A DNA stretch of 64,000 nt from Anaerosporobacter mobilis DSM 15930 (lineage in GTDB: Bacteria > Bacillota > Clostridia > Lachnospirales > Lachnospiraceae), in assembly GCF_900142955.1 (NCBI RefSeq), contig NZ_FRCP01000015.1, positions 1 to 64,000 on the forward strand, given 5' to 3'. The position numbers and the translations under genes were made by a program. Positions 1-9,392 of the stretch are shown here, piece after piece. The notes below the pieces were generated by a model. It was given only the letters and a program-made list of their open reading frames with translations, was not told the origin of the DNA and did no database searches. Each line of letters opens with the position of its first letter. Position 1 is the first letter of the stretch.

Positions 1-155
<155 letters not shown>

Positions 156-443
156 AATTTTGATCTCTTTATTCAGAACTTACTAACCTAAAACTGGCTT
201 TTAGTTTCCGTATGTCTTTCGACATAAATTTACAAAAGCGAATAAATTCGCTTGGTGTATCAAATTTGATTTGTTATTACTAACTCCTCACAATGATACG
301 GTTCGTTTATTTATTGAAAATCTTTTTTCGAATTCTATCAAGTAAAACTTGTGAATACGATTAGAATTTTCAGGGTTGTTTCACTGTTCAATTTTCAAGG
401 TTCGTTGTTTGTATTATTTCGCCGTTTTATAAGCGACTTCGAT
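156..443 (-). other. rRNA operon leader
   Basis: This AT-rich region between the most proximal promoter and the 16S gene has no coding potential on either strand. On the minus strand near 380-400 it carries CCTTGAAAATTGAACA, a phrase that recurs around clostridial rRNA genes in antitermination and processing leaders. I infer that it is transcribed as the pre-rRNA leader and contributes the 5' strand of the 16S processing stem. I did not fold it. Confidence 0.6.
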
Positions 444-472
444 ATTTTAACACTTTCAAAATTGTATGTCAA
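444..472 (-). promoter_or_regulatory. rRNA promoter, proximal (4th of 4)
   Basis: Minus-strand TTGACA (467-472), 17-nt spacer and TAAAAT (444-449). This is a near-consensus sigma-A promoter, about 290 bp upstream of the 16S gene, and the closest of four similar promoters. Confidence 0.85.
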
Positions 473-534
473 GTAGAAAATTCTTTTTTTATTTTCTTAC
501 AACTAAGTGTTTAACTGTTTTTTTCAGCTCAATC

Positions 535-563
535 AGCTTAACATATTTTGATTTGTTTGTCAA
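535..563 (-). promoter_or_regulatory. rRNA promoter (3rd of 4)
   Basis: Minus-strand TTGACA (558-563), 17-nt spacer and TAAGCT (535-540). The -10 box is weaker than in the other three. The -35 box lies 91 bp upstream of that of the next promoter. Confidence 0.65.
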
Positions 564-624
564 TATCTTTTTTTCAAGATTATTTTCTGTGAATTAAGTT
601 ATTTTTTAATTTAAAAGCTTAATT

Positions 625-653
625 ATTTTATCATGACACAAATTGTTTGTCAA
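625..653 (-). promoter_or_regulatory. rRNA promoter (2nd of 4)
   Basis: Minus-strand TTGACA (648-653), 17-nt spacer and TAAAAT (625-630). Near-consensus. The context around the -35 box (CTGCTTGACAAACAATTT) resembles that of the proximal promoter (CTACTTGACATACAATTT), which suggests the unit was duplicated. Confidence 0.85.
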
Positions 654-712
654 GCAGAAAAAATTCATCTTATTATCAGTTATTTAAACGCTGATATTCA
701 GCGACGAAATTA

Positions 713-741
713 ATTTTATCATTTATACAAACATTTGTCAA
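713..741 (-). promoter_or_regulatory. rRNA promoter, distal (1st of 4)
   Basis: Minus-strand TTGACA (736-741), 17-nt spacer and TAAAAT (713-718). It begins about 130 bp beyond the stop codon of the co-oriented epimerase gene. Confidence 0.85.
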
Positions 742-870
742 CAATTAAATGGCATTTTTTTTATAGAAATCTGTTTTTCTATAATTTATATCATTTTTCT
801 CCTTTAATCATTGTTTACGTTGATTCACAGTGCTTAATATCTCCATATTAGGAAAGTAATATTCCTAATA

Positions 871-1980
871 TCACATATTTTCTTCTAGAATTTTTCTTAT
901 CTGCACAGCGGCAGTTCCATCTCCATACGGATTCTTCGCTTTACTCATTGTTTGATAACACGCCGAATCATCTAGCAGTTCACTGCAAACCCTATAGATT
1001 TCCCCTGAATCTGTTCCAACAAGACGTAATGTCCCTGCTTCTACTCCTTCTGGTCTCTCAGTAGTATTCCTTAATACAAGAACTGGTTTATCATATGCAG
1101 GTGCTTCTTCTTGCAATCCACCACTATCCGTCATGATAAGGTAAGATTTACTAATAATATTATGCATCTCATCTAATTGCAATGGTTCAACGATACGTAT
1201 GCGTTCTAGGTTTCCTAAATATTGATTAACTAGATTTCGTATCTCCGGATTTTTGTGTACCGGGAATACGATCTTAACATCTTGATATTGTTGCAGAATA
1301 TCTTTCACTGCCATGAATATTCGAATCATCGCTTCCCCAGTATTCTCTCTTCTATGAGTTGTTAACAAGATCAGCCTACTGTTTTTTGCCCAATCAAGCA
1401 AAGGATGCTCAAACTTTTCTTTCACAGTATATTTCATAGCATCAATTGCAGTATTCCCTGTTACATAGATAGAACTAGCCTGCTTACCTTCTCGAATTAA
1501 ATTATCCTTTGCCTGTACTGTCGGTGCAAAATGGTAATTTGCCATAACGCCAACTGCTTGTCTATTAAATTCTTCCGGATATGGCGATGTTAAATCATGG
1601 GTACGCAACCCAGCTTCAACATGGCCAATAGTAACTTTTTCATAGAAAGCTGCCATTGCCGCTGCATAAGTTGTGGTTGTATCACCATGAACCAACATAA
1701 GATCAGGCTTTTCCTTAATAATAATTTCACGCACCCCAATAAGTACCTTAACTGTAATATCTGTTAAAGTTTGTCCTTCTTTCATAATATCCAAATTGTA
1801 ATCTGGTATTACATGAAAACAATCTAGTACCTGTAACAACATTTCTTTGTGTTGACCTGTCACACAAACAACTACTTCGAATCTTTCACTTTTCTTTAAT
1901 TCTATAATCAATGGACACATCTTAACCGCTTCTGGTCTTGTACCAAAAACAAGCATTACCTTCTTCTTCATCTTACTCAT
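871..1980 (-). CDS. wecB: UDP-N-acetylglucosamine 2-epimerase (non-hydrolysing)
   Basis: The 369-aa product is a full-length WecB/MnaA-type enzyme that interconverts UDP-GlcNAc and UDP-ManNAc in the cytoplasm, supplying ManNAc for surface polymers. The diagnostic N-terminus FGTRPEAVKMCP (about 12-23) is present, as are VHGDTTTTYAAA, GHVEAGLRT and, near the C-terminus, TDSGGLQEEAP. The start ATG follows an AAAGGAG at 4-5 nt and overlaps the 3' end of the upstream membrane-protein gene by 8 bp, so the two are translationally coupled. It is the last gene of the XrtG cluster. This suggests, without proof, that the cluster's glycan contains a ManNAc-derived sugar. A small hairpin (846-870) lies directly after the stop, but it lacks a U-tract. 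Confidence 0.95.
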   Translation of the reverse strand: MSKMKKKVMLVFGTRPEAVKMCPLIIELKKSERFEVVVCVTGQHKEMLLQVLDCFHVIPDYNLDIMKEGQTLTDITVKVLIGVREIIIKEKPDLMLVHGDTTTTYAAAMAAFYEKVTIGHVEAGLRTHDLTSPYPEEFNRQAVGVMANYHFAPTVQAKDNLIREGKQASSIYVTGNTAIDAMKYTVKEKFEHPLLDWAKNSRLILLTTHRRENTGEAMIRIFMAVKDILQQYQDVKIVFPVHKNPEIRNLVNQYLGNLERIRIVEPLQLDEMHNIISKSYLIMTDSGGLQEEAPAYDKPVLVLRNTTERPEGVEAGTLRLVGTDSGEIYRVCSELLDDSACYQTMSKAKNPYGDGTAAVQIRKILEENM

Positions 1981-4432
1981 GCTTCTCCTTTCTTATCCAG
2001 AAATATAACATACACGTAAGTAAAATTCCTACACTGGTAGATATAAGACCCACTTTTAATAGTGGATACTTTAATTGGATATATGTCTGTTTATCCTCTA
2101 CTACTAACAAATTATTAGAACTTTCCATTGCGTTCTTTGATTCAAACGTATCTTGATATGCTATCGTTGTATTAACTGGTACTGACTCTGCAACGATAGA
2201 GATGTAGTCTTTCCCATAATCGGCCTTAATTGGTACAATTTCACGTTCTGGAATAACATCAGTTTGAAGCCCTAATATATCATTTATAATGGTATACGCA
2301 GAACTATCCGATGTTTGCAAGCCATGATATAAGAGATTAAGCCCTAGGAATATAATATTTTCATTATCATTTGTACCAACGTATGGGAGATTCATATTCA
2401 TAAAGTTAACGCTACCAGTAATATCTTTTGCTCCATCTATATAAGAAGCTCTCCACTTTGTATTCTCGCTTTCAAAATAATCCATCTTATACGTATTCTC
2501 TTTATATTCTAAATCTGGGAAACGACTATTAAAGGTAACCGCTTGTCCTGTGACACCTAATATACTCGTTCTTTTGGTAACCGGATCTTCTGGTACATAG
2601 GACATATCAATTACAATACGCACTCCTGCATCTGCTGCTTCTGTAAGTAATTTCTCTGCCGCCTTTTTATCATGATATCTAAAACCAGATAGATATAACA
2701 CTTTATATTTTGTTAATTCCTCAATGGAATATGCATCTATATATTCTTTGCTTGCTACCTCAAACACCGGATAGGATAGTACTATTAATTCAGCATTCTT
2801 ACCAATCGCTAACCCTTGATACGAGGTACGTACACCAAATTGTTCTGGTGTATCTCTGTGAAAGATATATGTGTTGTTTGATTTTCTCATAAGAACATAT
2901 TGGCTTTGCTTAGCTGCACGTAATAATTCACTTTCAGCCGTATTCGAATCCTCCACTAGATTAATTGGTAACACTACTGTATCATTACCTAGTTCAATAC
3001 AACGATCAAACACATAGGCATATTTTCCGTATTCAACAGCCGTATTCAACATAACTATATTTGAAGATGTAGTCGCACCTTGCCAAGCCCAGCCATAGGA
3101 ATAGTCAACACGGTCTTCACCCACACATAATTGCCAAGATGGATAGGAACCATATGCACTCAAATCTAATACTGCTACTCTTTGTGAAGTTATACTTTTT
3201 GCATATTCCAAATCTTCATCTGCTTTTCCTGCTACCTGTGTATAGTATCTTTCTATATTAAATGACGGTACACAATCTAATATTAATATTCCCATAAGGA
3301 TAATACAGAAATACTTCCTTACACTGGTCCATTCAAGTAACGACCAATAAAAAAATGCATATGCAATGGTTGCAAAACGCATCATCCAAAGCAATTGGCT
3401 TAGTGGCATCTTAGAAAGAATAGGAACAACTTCAACCGTAGTTAATAAAACAATTACAATAGCTGTAATAAATCCTGCCTTTTTTCCTTTCCTAGCAAGT
3501 AAAACACCGATCACTGAAATTATAACAATGGATATCCCATAATAAAACGTATCAATAATACCATTTATTCTTATCAAAGGATTAAGAGATTCATTGAACG
3601 AATAAGCTAACGATTTCATTACAGAAGCACTTGCCTCTGGGTCCATACCAACTAATCCACCGGATAAAGCCGGTAATAACCAAAATCCGCTTATCGCAAA
3701 TGAAACAAGCATAAGAAACAATGTCTGTATTGCTCGTTTGTACTCTTTATTAGATAATACATAGAATAACAAGAAAATAAATGTTGCAATCCCGACCATA
3801 GCAGAAATCATAACATGGCTTAAGGTGATTCCTACCATACTTGCAATAATTCCAAACATTGCATTGTTTTTACGTTTAATAAAGAATAACCATATTGCAT
3901 ATACACAATAGGGAATAATAATTGCGGTAACCATTCTTGGGATATTTCCTTCGCAGAAGTATACCCGAATATTCTCTGGTAAAAAAAACCAAAGTATTCC
4001 TAGCGTAGTTCCTAAGACAATACGATTTTGTGCTCTACCAAATAATACCCACCCAAGAGCCCCAAAAAACACAGATACTCCAGCGAACAATACATAGGCA
4101 CCAGTAATACTCCCACCGGCAATCCATTGTAAGAAAGCTAGAATATAGTAAGGTAATGGCGCCCAATACCGAAAAGGCTGCACCCCGTTATACCATAAAG
4201 ATGTGTACAAAGGATATGTATTTCCTTCTTTTATATTCTCATATAGAAGATTAGACTTAAATAAATGCCCCCAAGCATCATTTCCTGATACAACATATCC
4301 ATAGTGGAACATGAAATATACGAACGCGATTGAAATAAGAAGAAGTAATAAGATTACTTTAACCATGGAAATATTATGCTTTTTAACTTTCGTAACTTCA
4401 ATTTCTTTCGTCACTTCAATTTCTTCACTCAT
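1973..4432 (-). CDS. Large membrane protein, 6-pyruvoyl-tetrahydropterin-synthase-related family (PF10131-like)
   Basis: The 819-aa product has one N-terminal transmembrane helix (about 22-45), an extracytoplasmic loop with the GNDAWGHLFKSNLLYEN segment, then about ten further helices up to residue 390. A long soluble, presumably outer-surface domain and a C-terminal helix ending in RKEKHE follow. The loop after TM1 and the helix-rich N-terminus resemble GT-C-type membrane glycosyltransferases and the PF10131 membrane family. That family's odd name comes from its association with pterin-synthase-like genes, and one such gene lies directly upstream here (12 bp gap). I infer a role in assembling or transferring a lipid-linked sugar. 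The catalytic activity is unknown. Confidence 0.7.
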   Translation of the reverse strand: MSEEIEVTKEIEVTKVKKHNISMVKVILLLLLISIAFVYFMFHYGYVVSGNDAWGHLFKSNLLYENIKEGNTYPLYTSLWYNGVQPFRYWAPLPYYILAFLQWIAGGSITGAYVLFAGVSVFFGALGWVLFGRAQNRIVLGTTLGILWFFLPENIRVYFCEGNIPRMVTAIIIPYCVYAIWLFFIKRKNNAMFGIIASMVGITLSHVMISAMVGIATFIFLLFYVLSNKEYKRAIQTLFLMLVSFAISGFWLLPALSGGLVGMDPEASASVMKSLAYSFNESLNPLIRINGIIDTFYYGISIVIISVIGVLLARKGKKAGFITAIVIVLLTTVEVVPILSKMPLSQLLWMMRFATIAYAFFYWSLLEWTSVRKYFCIILMGILILDCVPSFNIERYYTQVAGKADEDLEYAKSITSQRVAVLDLSAYGSYPSWQLCVGEDRVDYSYGWAWQGATTSSNIVMLNTAVEYGKYAYVFDRCIELGNDTVVLPINLVEDSNTAESELLRAAKQSQYVLMRKSNNTYIFHRDTPEQFGVRTSYQGLAIGKNAELIVLSYPVFEVASKEYIDAYSIEELTKYKVLYLSGFRYHDKKAAEKLLTEAADAGVRIVIDMSYVPEDPVTKRTSILGVTGQAVTFNSRFPDLEYKENTYKMDYFESENTKWRASYIDGAKDITGSVNFMNMNLPYVGTNDNENIIFLGLNLLYHGLQTSDSSAYTIINDILGLQTDVIPEREIVPIKADYGKDYISIVAESVPVNTTIAYQDTFESKNAMESSNNLLVVEDKQTYIQLKYPLLKVGLISTSVGILLTCMLYFWIRKEKHE

Positions 4433-4444
4433 ACTATTAACCTA

Positions 4445-4882
4445 CTATCTTTCTACTAATTTATCTAATATAGCATCCGCAATTGCTTCCATATCCTTGT
4501 TATGATTATCTCCCATCTCGTCTAATAAGTTTATTACATATGCTCTTGTTGGAGTTTCACTCATCTCAATCATTAACAATAACCAGCCCTCTTTTCGAAG
4601 TAATTCTGCTAACTCTTGTTTAAAGTACTCACAACAATTTTCTAATGTAGGGTTCACATGATGAAATGGAGGAATTTCGTTAATGTAGTTTTCCTGGTAT
4701 TTACTGAAGTATTCTTCAATCTGTTGTTCAAGACGGTCAAACTGAACAAAGTTATTCTGTATCTTAAGTGTATTTATTGTAATTTCCCATGTATGTGAAT
4801 GCCTCTCACCTAAATTACCATTTATATAGATTGCATGGCTTGCATTCACATAGAACTTAAATTTATATTGGTGATATCTCAC
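4445..4882 (-). CDS. 6-pyruvoyl-tetrahydropterin synthase/QueD-like protein, catalytic Cys absent
   Basis: The 145-aa protein has the PTPS/QueD T-fold signature: His16 in NASHAI and His28/His30 in RHSHTW match the three zinc ligands, a PTLEN segment sits near residue 78, and an acidic SETPT segment near the C-terminus matches the pterin-anchoring glutamate. No cysteine lies between the first His and the HxH, where QueD and PTPS carry their catalytic Cys, so ordinary PTPS/QueD chemistry is doubtful. PTPS-related proteins of this kind are known companions of exosortase G. The start is a GTG preceded by GGGAGG at 7 nt. A second paralogue opens the same cluster at 10422-10874. The real substrate is unknown. 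Confidence 0.8.
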   Translation of the reverse strand: MRYHQYKFKFYVNASHAIYINGNLGERHSHTWEITINTLKIQNNFVQFDRLEQQIEEYFSKYQENYINEIPPFHHVNPTLENCCEYFKQELAELLRKEGWLLLMIEMSETPTRAYVINLLDEMGDNHNKDMEAIADAILDKLVER

Positions 4883-4935
4883 GAATTAACCTCCCTTCCA
4901 ATTAATTACTCAGTTGCAAAACTATTTCGTCTATC

Positions 4936-5340
4936 TTAGACATTACAAGGCGTTTCATATAGTTTCTTTCTAATATAATATAATACAAAGAAAGGACCAA
5001 TAATGGATAGACCTTTGCTAAATAGAAAATTCAATTTTTCTGGAAATGTAGCAAACAAAAATGTATTTCCCATATATATTAATGCATTTGCTAAGAATAG
5101 TCCAAACAAAAACGTAAGGATGTAAACAAAGGCTCCCCTTTTCCCTTTTGCTGCTATAAAAACATATTGTGCATTCAAAAAATAACCAACAACAGTTCCT
5201 GAAACTACACCGCACGTATTTGCTATCACTAAATCATAGCCTAATAGTATATTCATAAACCATACAATAGCTGTATCCAATACAGTTACAAGAACAGAAT
5301 TGAGTAAATAAGTTCCTATTCTTTTGTACTTCTTTAGCAT
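4936..5340 (-). CDS. GtrA family membrane protein
   Basis: The 134-aa protein has four predicted transmembrane helices and the GtrA pattern: an N-terminal YLLNSVLVTVLDTAIVWF helix and then NTCGVVSGTVVGYFLNAQYVF. GtrA-like proteins are thought to help flip undecaprenyl-phosphate-linked sugars across the membrane, usually beside a DPM1-type GT2 enzyme. Such an enzyme is encoded two genes upstream (6539-7321). Family assignment is firm; the flippase role is inferred from family and context. Confidence 0.85.
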   Translation of the reverse strand: MLKKYKRIGTYLLNSVLVTVLDTAIVWFMNILLGYDLVIANTCGVVSGTVVGYFLNAQYVFIAAKGKRGAFVYILTFLFGLFLANALIYMGNTFLFATFPEKLNFLFSKGLSIIGPFFVLYYIRKKLYETPCNV

Positions 5341-5421
5341 TTTTATCTGCTCCTTTCAGTCTTATTCTCTATTAGAAAATCGTAAAACTCTTAGTAATGG
5401 CGACAAATGTATCTGTATTTC

Positions 5422-6510
5422 CTATATCCTCTCACGTATCTTTTCTAGTTCCATTAAAGGATCTTCTATTACATTAGTAATAGTTCTACATTTAACAGTT
5501 GCTTTAATTCCATTCTCTTTTGCAATATTCTCTGCTCTTTCTTCTACTATAACAAGGGATTTCATAAAATCACCAATCTCCGTTCTTATCAGAAGGAATA
5601 TAAACTCACCTTTTCCAACCTCAAACAACTCATAGTTATGAACTAATTGAACTCGTAATTGTTCTTCGATTTCACTCATTCTCTTCTTCGTGAAGTATAG
5701 ATTCCCCATATCAAATCGTACATAAATTATAGTGACTGGCAGATAAGTAGTAGCATTTGTCTTCATTAATAATACTCTTACTAATTCCATATCATATTGA
5801 ATTGCTTGATTTATCTGGCTCAATCCTTTACTCTCTTTTTCCAAAGTAATCCGATCTAATTCCTGGTTAATCTCTTCTACCTTGCGATTCAGACTCACCA
5901 CTTCTTTTTCTAAACGTACTACTTCCATAGACGCCATCATCGACTTTCGTATAAAATCGATTCCAATTAAAGCTAACAACAGCGTCGCTACAATAATTTG
6001 AAGAAGTAACACCATATTGAACGTACTATATCCCCAATCCATGAGAACCATATTCTTACTTGCTGTTAAGCCAATCGTAAAGGTTCCATTGTCATAAGAA
6101 AATGAACTTTGCGTCGTAATTATAGAGTTCTCTTGTAACTGTACCACAAACTTATCCAATGAAATTGTACGATTGGCCTTTATTAAGTCATGGTTTTTAT
6201 AGTAAAGAACAACTCCCTCATACGCTACATACACCCACGACGAATCATCAATAGAATCTTCTCTGCTTATAATCGCTAAGAACTTATCCCAATTATTAAT
6301 TTCAGCAATATTCCCTTGTAAGGAAAACAATACACTCTCCGCAATCAAATCCGTTTTGACTTGCATTTCATTATGATACAAATCTAGGAATTGCTTTTCT
6401 TGGTTCTTTATACTTCTACTATTAGATACTATCGAATAGATAATAATAAGGAGTATTAGAAAGACAGCCGTGTTGTACTTGTTTATCTTAAAGACCCTCT
6501 TATCTTTCAA
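5422..6510 (-). CDS. Membrane protein with extracytoplasmic sensor region, coiled coil and degenerate GGDEF domain
   Basis: The 362-aa protein has a transmembrane helix (about 13-30), an extracytoplasmic region of roughly 130 residues, a second helix (about 165-187), a coiled coil (about 197-228) and a C-terminal cytoplasmic domain. That domain looks like a diguanylate-cyclase fold in which the signature is GKGEF (299-303, context FEVGKGEFIFLL) instead of GGDEF, and it is too divergent to be assumed active. It resembles a membrane receptor whose GGDEF domain binds or transmits a signal rather than making c-di-GMP. The start is TTG preceded by AGAGGTG. It lies between the GT2 and gtrA genes of the XrtG cluster. 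The GGDEF relation is my reading of the pattern. Confidence 0.6.
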   Translation of the reverse strand: MKDKRVFKINKYNTAVFLILLIIIYSIVSNSRSIKNQEKQFLDLYHNEMQVKTDLIAESVLFSLQGNIAEINNWDKFLAIISREDSIDDSSWVYVAYEGVVLYYKNHDLIKANRTISLDKFVVQLQENSIITTQSSFSYDNGTFTIGLTASKNMVLMDWGYSTFNMVLLLQIIVATLLLALIGIDFIRKSMMASMEVVRLEKEVVSLNRKVEEINQELDRITLEKESKGLSQINQAIQYDMELVRVLLMKTNATTYLPVTIIYVRFDMGNLYFTKKRMSEIEEQLRVQLVHNYELFEVGKGEFIFLLIRTEIGDFMKSLVIVEERAENIAKENGIKATVKCRTITNVIEDPLMELEKIRERI

Positions 6511-6538
6511 ACTTACACCTCTTCTCTCTAATTTTCTC

Positions 6539-7321
6539 CTACCGCTTCCTTCTCTTAATACCTAGTTGCCTTAGTTGAATCCCCAAGCTTATACTTCTTA
6601 CAGACGTTTTTATTACTTTCATCTTGCTTGCTCCCACTTTTTCATCATAATGAAGTTCAAATGGTATTTCAGCAAACGTAGCCCCGATTATGTTTAATTT
6701 ATAAAGAAGTTCTACCATACAAGTAAAACCAGCATTCTCGATAATTTCTTCTCCAAATTCCTTGTATGCACATTCTAATAAAGTTGTACGATACAAACGG
6801 TAGCCACAAGTATAATCTCTTACTTGTTTAACTGGTAGTAAAAGTTTAAATATCCATCTTGCTCCTATACTAGTAAGATGTCTATAACCTGCTAACCCAT
6901 GAACCTTTGCACCTTTTTGATAGCGAGATGCAATGACAACATCCACTGATTCATCGTCTTCTGTCTTCTTTAACATATCCAAAACATAGCTTGGATCCTG
7001 CGTATTATCACAATCCATAATACATAGATACTTACAGGTATATTTATGTTCAATTGCATATTTTACACCAGTCTTAACAGCTTCTCCTAACCCTTTATTA
7101 ACCTCATGATTGATCAGAGTAACATTCTCATAGGTATCAGATAGTTTCTTACTTAATATCTCTGTCTTATCACTACTACCATCGTTAACGATTGCAACTT
7201 CTAAACCGAGCCCATATCTATCTTTTATTACTTCCTCCATCGAAAGCCATCTCTCAATCATTCGTTCCACATTCCCTTGTTCGTTATACGCTGGTAATGC
7301 AACTATTAATCTATTCTTCAT
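6539..7321 (-). CDS. Family 2 glycosyltransferase, DPM1/polyprenyl-phosphate type
   Basis: The 260-aa enzyme has the GT2 nucleotide-sugar fold: ALPAYNEQGN at the N-terminus, IVNDGSSDKT, a metal-binding MDCDNTQDP segment, and the ASRYQKGAKVHG and DYTCGYRLY motifs of the dolichyl/polyprenyl-phosphate mannosyltransferase branch. It has no transmembrane helices and a basic C-terminus (IKRRKR) that may touch the membrane. It probably transfers a sugar from a nucleotide donor to undecaprenyl phosphate. The start overlaps the end of the upstream GT2 gene by 11 bp, and GtrA and PF10131-like membrane partners follow in the cluster. Confidence 0.85.
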   Translation of the reverse strand: MKNRLIVALPAYNEQGNVERMIERWLSMEEVIKDRYGLGLEVAIVNDGSSDKTEILSKKLSDTYENVTLINHEVNKGLGEAVKTGVKYAIEHKYTCKYLCIMDCDNTQDPSYVLDMLKKTEDDESVDVVIASRYQKGAKVHGLAGYRHLTSIGARWIFKLLLPVKQVRDYTCGYRLYRTTLLECAYKEFGEEIIENAGFTCMVELLYKLNIIGATFAEIPFELHYDEKVGASKMKVIKTSVRSISLGIQLRQLGIKRRKR

Positions 7322-8699
7322 CGTTATTCACCTTCTCTATCATTTTATCCAATATTCGAGTAATTCCCGAAAAATCTTTTCTTATAGTTTCTGTAAAATG
7401 TTCGCGCTCCTGCGTTAAATTATTCGTACGCCATACTTGTTGCCCTTTAATTGCATTAATAATTCCAGCGAAACGGAACCAAAATACCATCGAATTATAA
7501 GGAGGAAGCAAGAACATTAGATACCACTTGCGAACGTAATAACGCCTAAGTTCTTTGTTATTTTTCAAGAATAATGATATACAGAGGTAGAACAAAAATG
7601 TTGTCATTACATTGAAGAAATAGATCAGAACCATCGATACAATAACTAACCGCAACGGATAATTCATAAAAATCAAGGAAAGTAATGCAAAATACCATAT
7701 CATACGAGGTAATGCAAATGTATGATCATATAAAATTAATTTTGTAATTACATTAAAAGACTTCTTTTTTTTCTTATTCGAACGATTGAATGTCTTCTTT
7801 TCTCTTTCAAACATATGTGCAACTTCTAGTTCTCCTCGCTGCCATCGTTGTCTTTGTGTATAGAGTTTGTTCACATCTTCAATTGGATCAACAAAAAAAT
7901 ACGCGTCTGGACACAAACTAACTTTCTGATTGAGCCATTCTCTAACTTGAAAAGTGATTTGTGTATCTTCACAAACAGTATCCGTATTATACAATTTTGT
8001 CTTTAGTATCGTTGATTTTCTAAAAGCAGAGAATGCACCCGATAACGTGTATATATTATTGAACTCTGCTTCAAAATTTCTTCCTGCAAGAAATGCTTGT
8101 GCATACTCGCAAAATTCTATCTTTCGTAAGATTCGTAAGAAGAATTTATCGGTCTCATCAATTAATGTTGGATCCGTAAGGATTGTTCCTGTTACACAAT
8201 GAACCTCCTCATTCTTCTCAAAGTAAATTACCATATTACGTAGTGCTTGTGGGTGAAGAACTCCATCACTATCAATATGAATAATATATTTCCCTGTACT
8301 ATTAAATAACGCCAGATTTAAAGCCTTTGACTTTCCTTGTTTTGACGTCAACCAGTTCATGTTCAATTCAGGAAAATCTAATTGACACTTACTAAATACT
8401 TCGAAACTGTTGTCATTACCACCGTTGTGTACAACCATAACATAAATCAAACGATTATCGTAATCCGAGTCATAGACAGACTTAATACAATTCCTTAATG
8501 TATCTGCTGAATTATAAACCGGTATAATTACTGTAATCTCGGGTAAGTATTTTAATGCTTCCCCTCGTTTATTGATTAAACGTTTTTTGATTAGAATGAA
8601 TACATCAAAGATCGCCGGAATTACCTCTAACAAAATAGGGATAATAACCCATGCCATATAGAAAACGATAGTACTAACTATGAAATCATTTATCTTCAT
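7311..8699 (-). CDS. Membrane family 2 glycosyltransferase, exosortase G-associated
   Basis: The 462-aa protein has an N-terminal transmembrane segment (about 8-37), a cytoplasmic GT2 domain and C-terminal helices. Visible motifs are VIIPVYNSADTL, HIDSDGVLHP (DxD region), LSGAFSAFRKS, the acid CEDTQ and QRQRWQRGE, the QxxRW motif of processive enzymes such as hyaluronan or cellulose synthases. A GT2 enzyme of this type directly beside XrtG is characteristic of Gram-positive exosortase G loci. It overlaps xrtG by 14 bp and the DPM1-like gene by 11 bp, so the three are surely co-translated. It may build a short surface polysaccharide; the sugar is unknown. Confidence 0.85.
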   Translation of the reverse strand: MKINDFIVSTIVFYMAWVIIPILLEVIPAIFDVFILIKKRLINKRGEALKYLPEITVIIPVYNSADTLRNCIKSVYDSDYDNRLIYVMVVHNGGNDNSFEVFSKCQLDFPELNMNWLTSKQGKSKALNLALFNSTGKYIIHIDSDGVLHPQALRNMVIYFEKNEEVHCVTGTILTDPTLIDETDKFFLRILRKIEFCEYAQAFLAGRNFEAEFNNIYTLSGAFSAFRKSTILKTKLYNTDTVCEDTQITFQVREWLNQKVSLCPDAYFFVDPIEDVNKLYTQRQRWQRGELEVAHMFEREKKTFNRSNKKKKKSFNVITKLILYDHTFALPRMIWYFALLSLIFMNYPLRLVIVSMVLIYFFNVMTTFLFYLCISLFLKNNKELRRYYVRKWYLMFLLPPYNSMVFWFRFAGIINAIKGQQVWRTNNLTQEREHFTETIRKDFSGITRILDKMIEKVNNDEE

Positions 8700-9276
8700 A
8701 ACTAAAACTACCTACCTTCTGTCTTATAATCTGTGCTTTCGTAAACACAAAGTAGTAAAGTAACATAGATAATCCATAGAAGATTATCCTTCCCAAAATT
8801 GTGTGAGCAAGAAAATAGGCTTCATTTCCAAACATACTGATTGCTACACAGATTACAGCTAGTCGAATAACATTAGCAAGGAATAAATACAAACCACCGA
8901 TGATACCTACCAATACCTTCTCCATATGAAGATAAGCAGGAAAAAAAATAAGCAAAGAAAAGAATGCTGCCATTTCAATAATTCCAGCGCATTCATAATC
9001 CACAACCAAAGAAATAGCACCGCTCTTATTCTTAACAAAAAGTAATGCATATTCTGGGTACCCTTCAAACAAACGCAACACCTTTCCTACACCACCCGTA
9101 ACCATAGTAACTGCTTTGATCAAAGGTGTTGTTAGTACAGGTTGAACAAAAACCATACACAACACAAATAATCCGGCACTCCCTATCAGAAAGTACCAGA
9201 AATCTAGTTTTCCGCGTCGTAATACGGACAATATATACACCCAAATAATCAATGCAACTAATGTCAACCAATTCAT
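8686..9276 (-). CDS. xrtG: Exosortase family protein XrtG
   Basis: The 196-aa polytopic protein has the exosortase/archaeosortase catalytic triad: Cys96 in DYECAGI, Arg138 in NVIRLAVI and His158 in AHTILGRI, spread over successive transmembrane helices. This size and the Gram-positive setting match XrtG, a predicted transpeptidase-like enzyme that recognises a C-terminal tripartite signal and transfers the cleaved protein to an acceptor in the membrane. A candidate substrate with such a tail is the immediately upstream gene (9393-10397), and the cognate GT2 follows with a 14-bp overlap. The XrtG reaction itself has not, to my knowledge, been shown biochemically. Confidence 0.9.
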   Translation of the reverse strand: MNWLTLVALIIWVYILSVLRRGKLDFWYFLIGSAGLFVLCMVFVQPVLTTPLIKAVTMVTGGVGKVLRLFEGYPEYALLFVKNKSGAISLVVDYECAGIIEMAAFFSLLIFFPAYLHMEKVLVGIIGGLYLFLANVIRLAVICVAISMFGNEAYFLAHTILGRIIFYGLSMLLYYFVFTKAQIIRQKVGSFSYEDK

Positions 9277-9392
9277 ACTATTTCACAACTTTCTTTTTCA
9301 TATCACAGCAAGAACACCACAGCACACTTGCTGTGGTTTAAACATCAATACATACAATTCTCACCAATGTAAATCTATACTCCTGCCATCTG

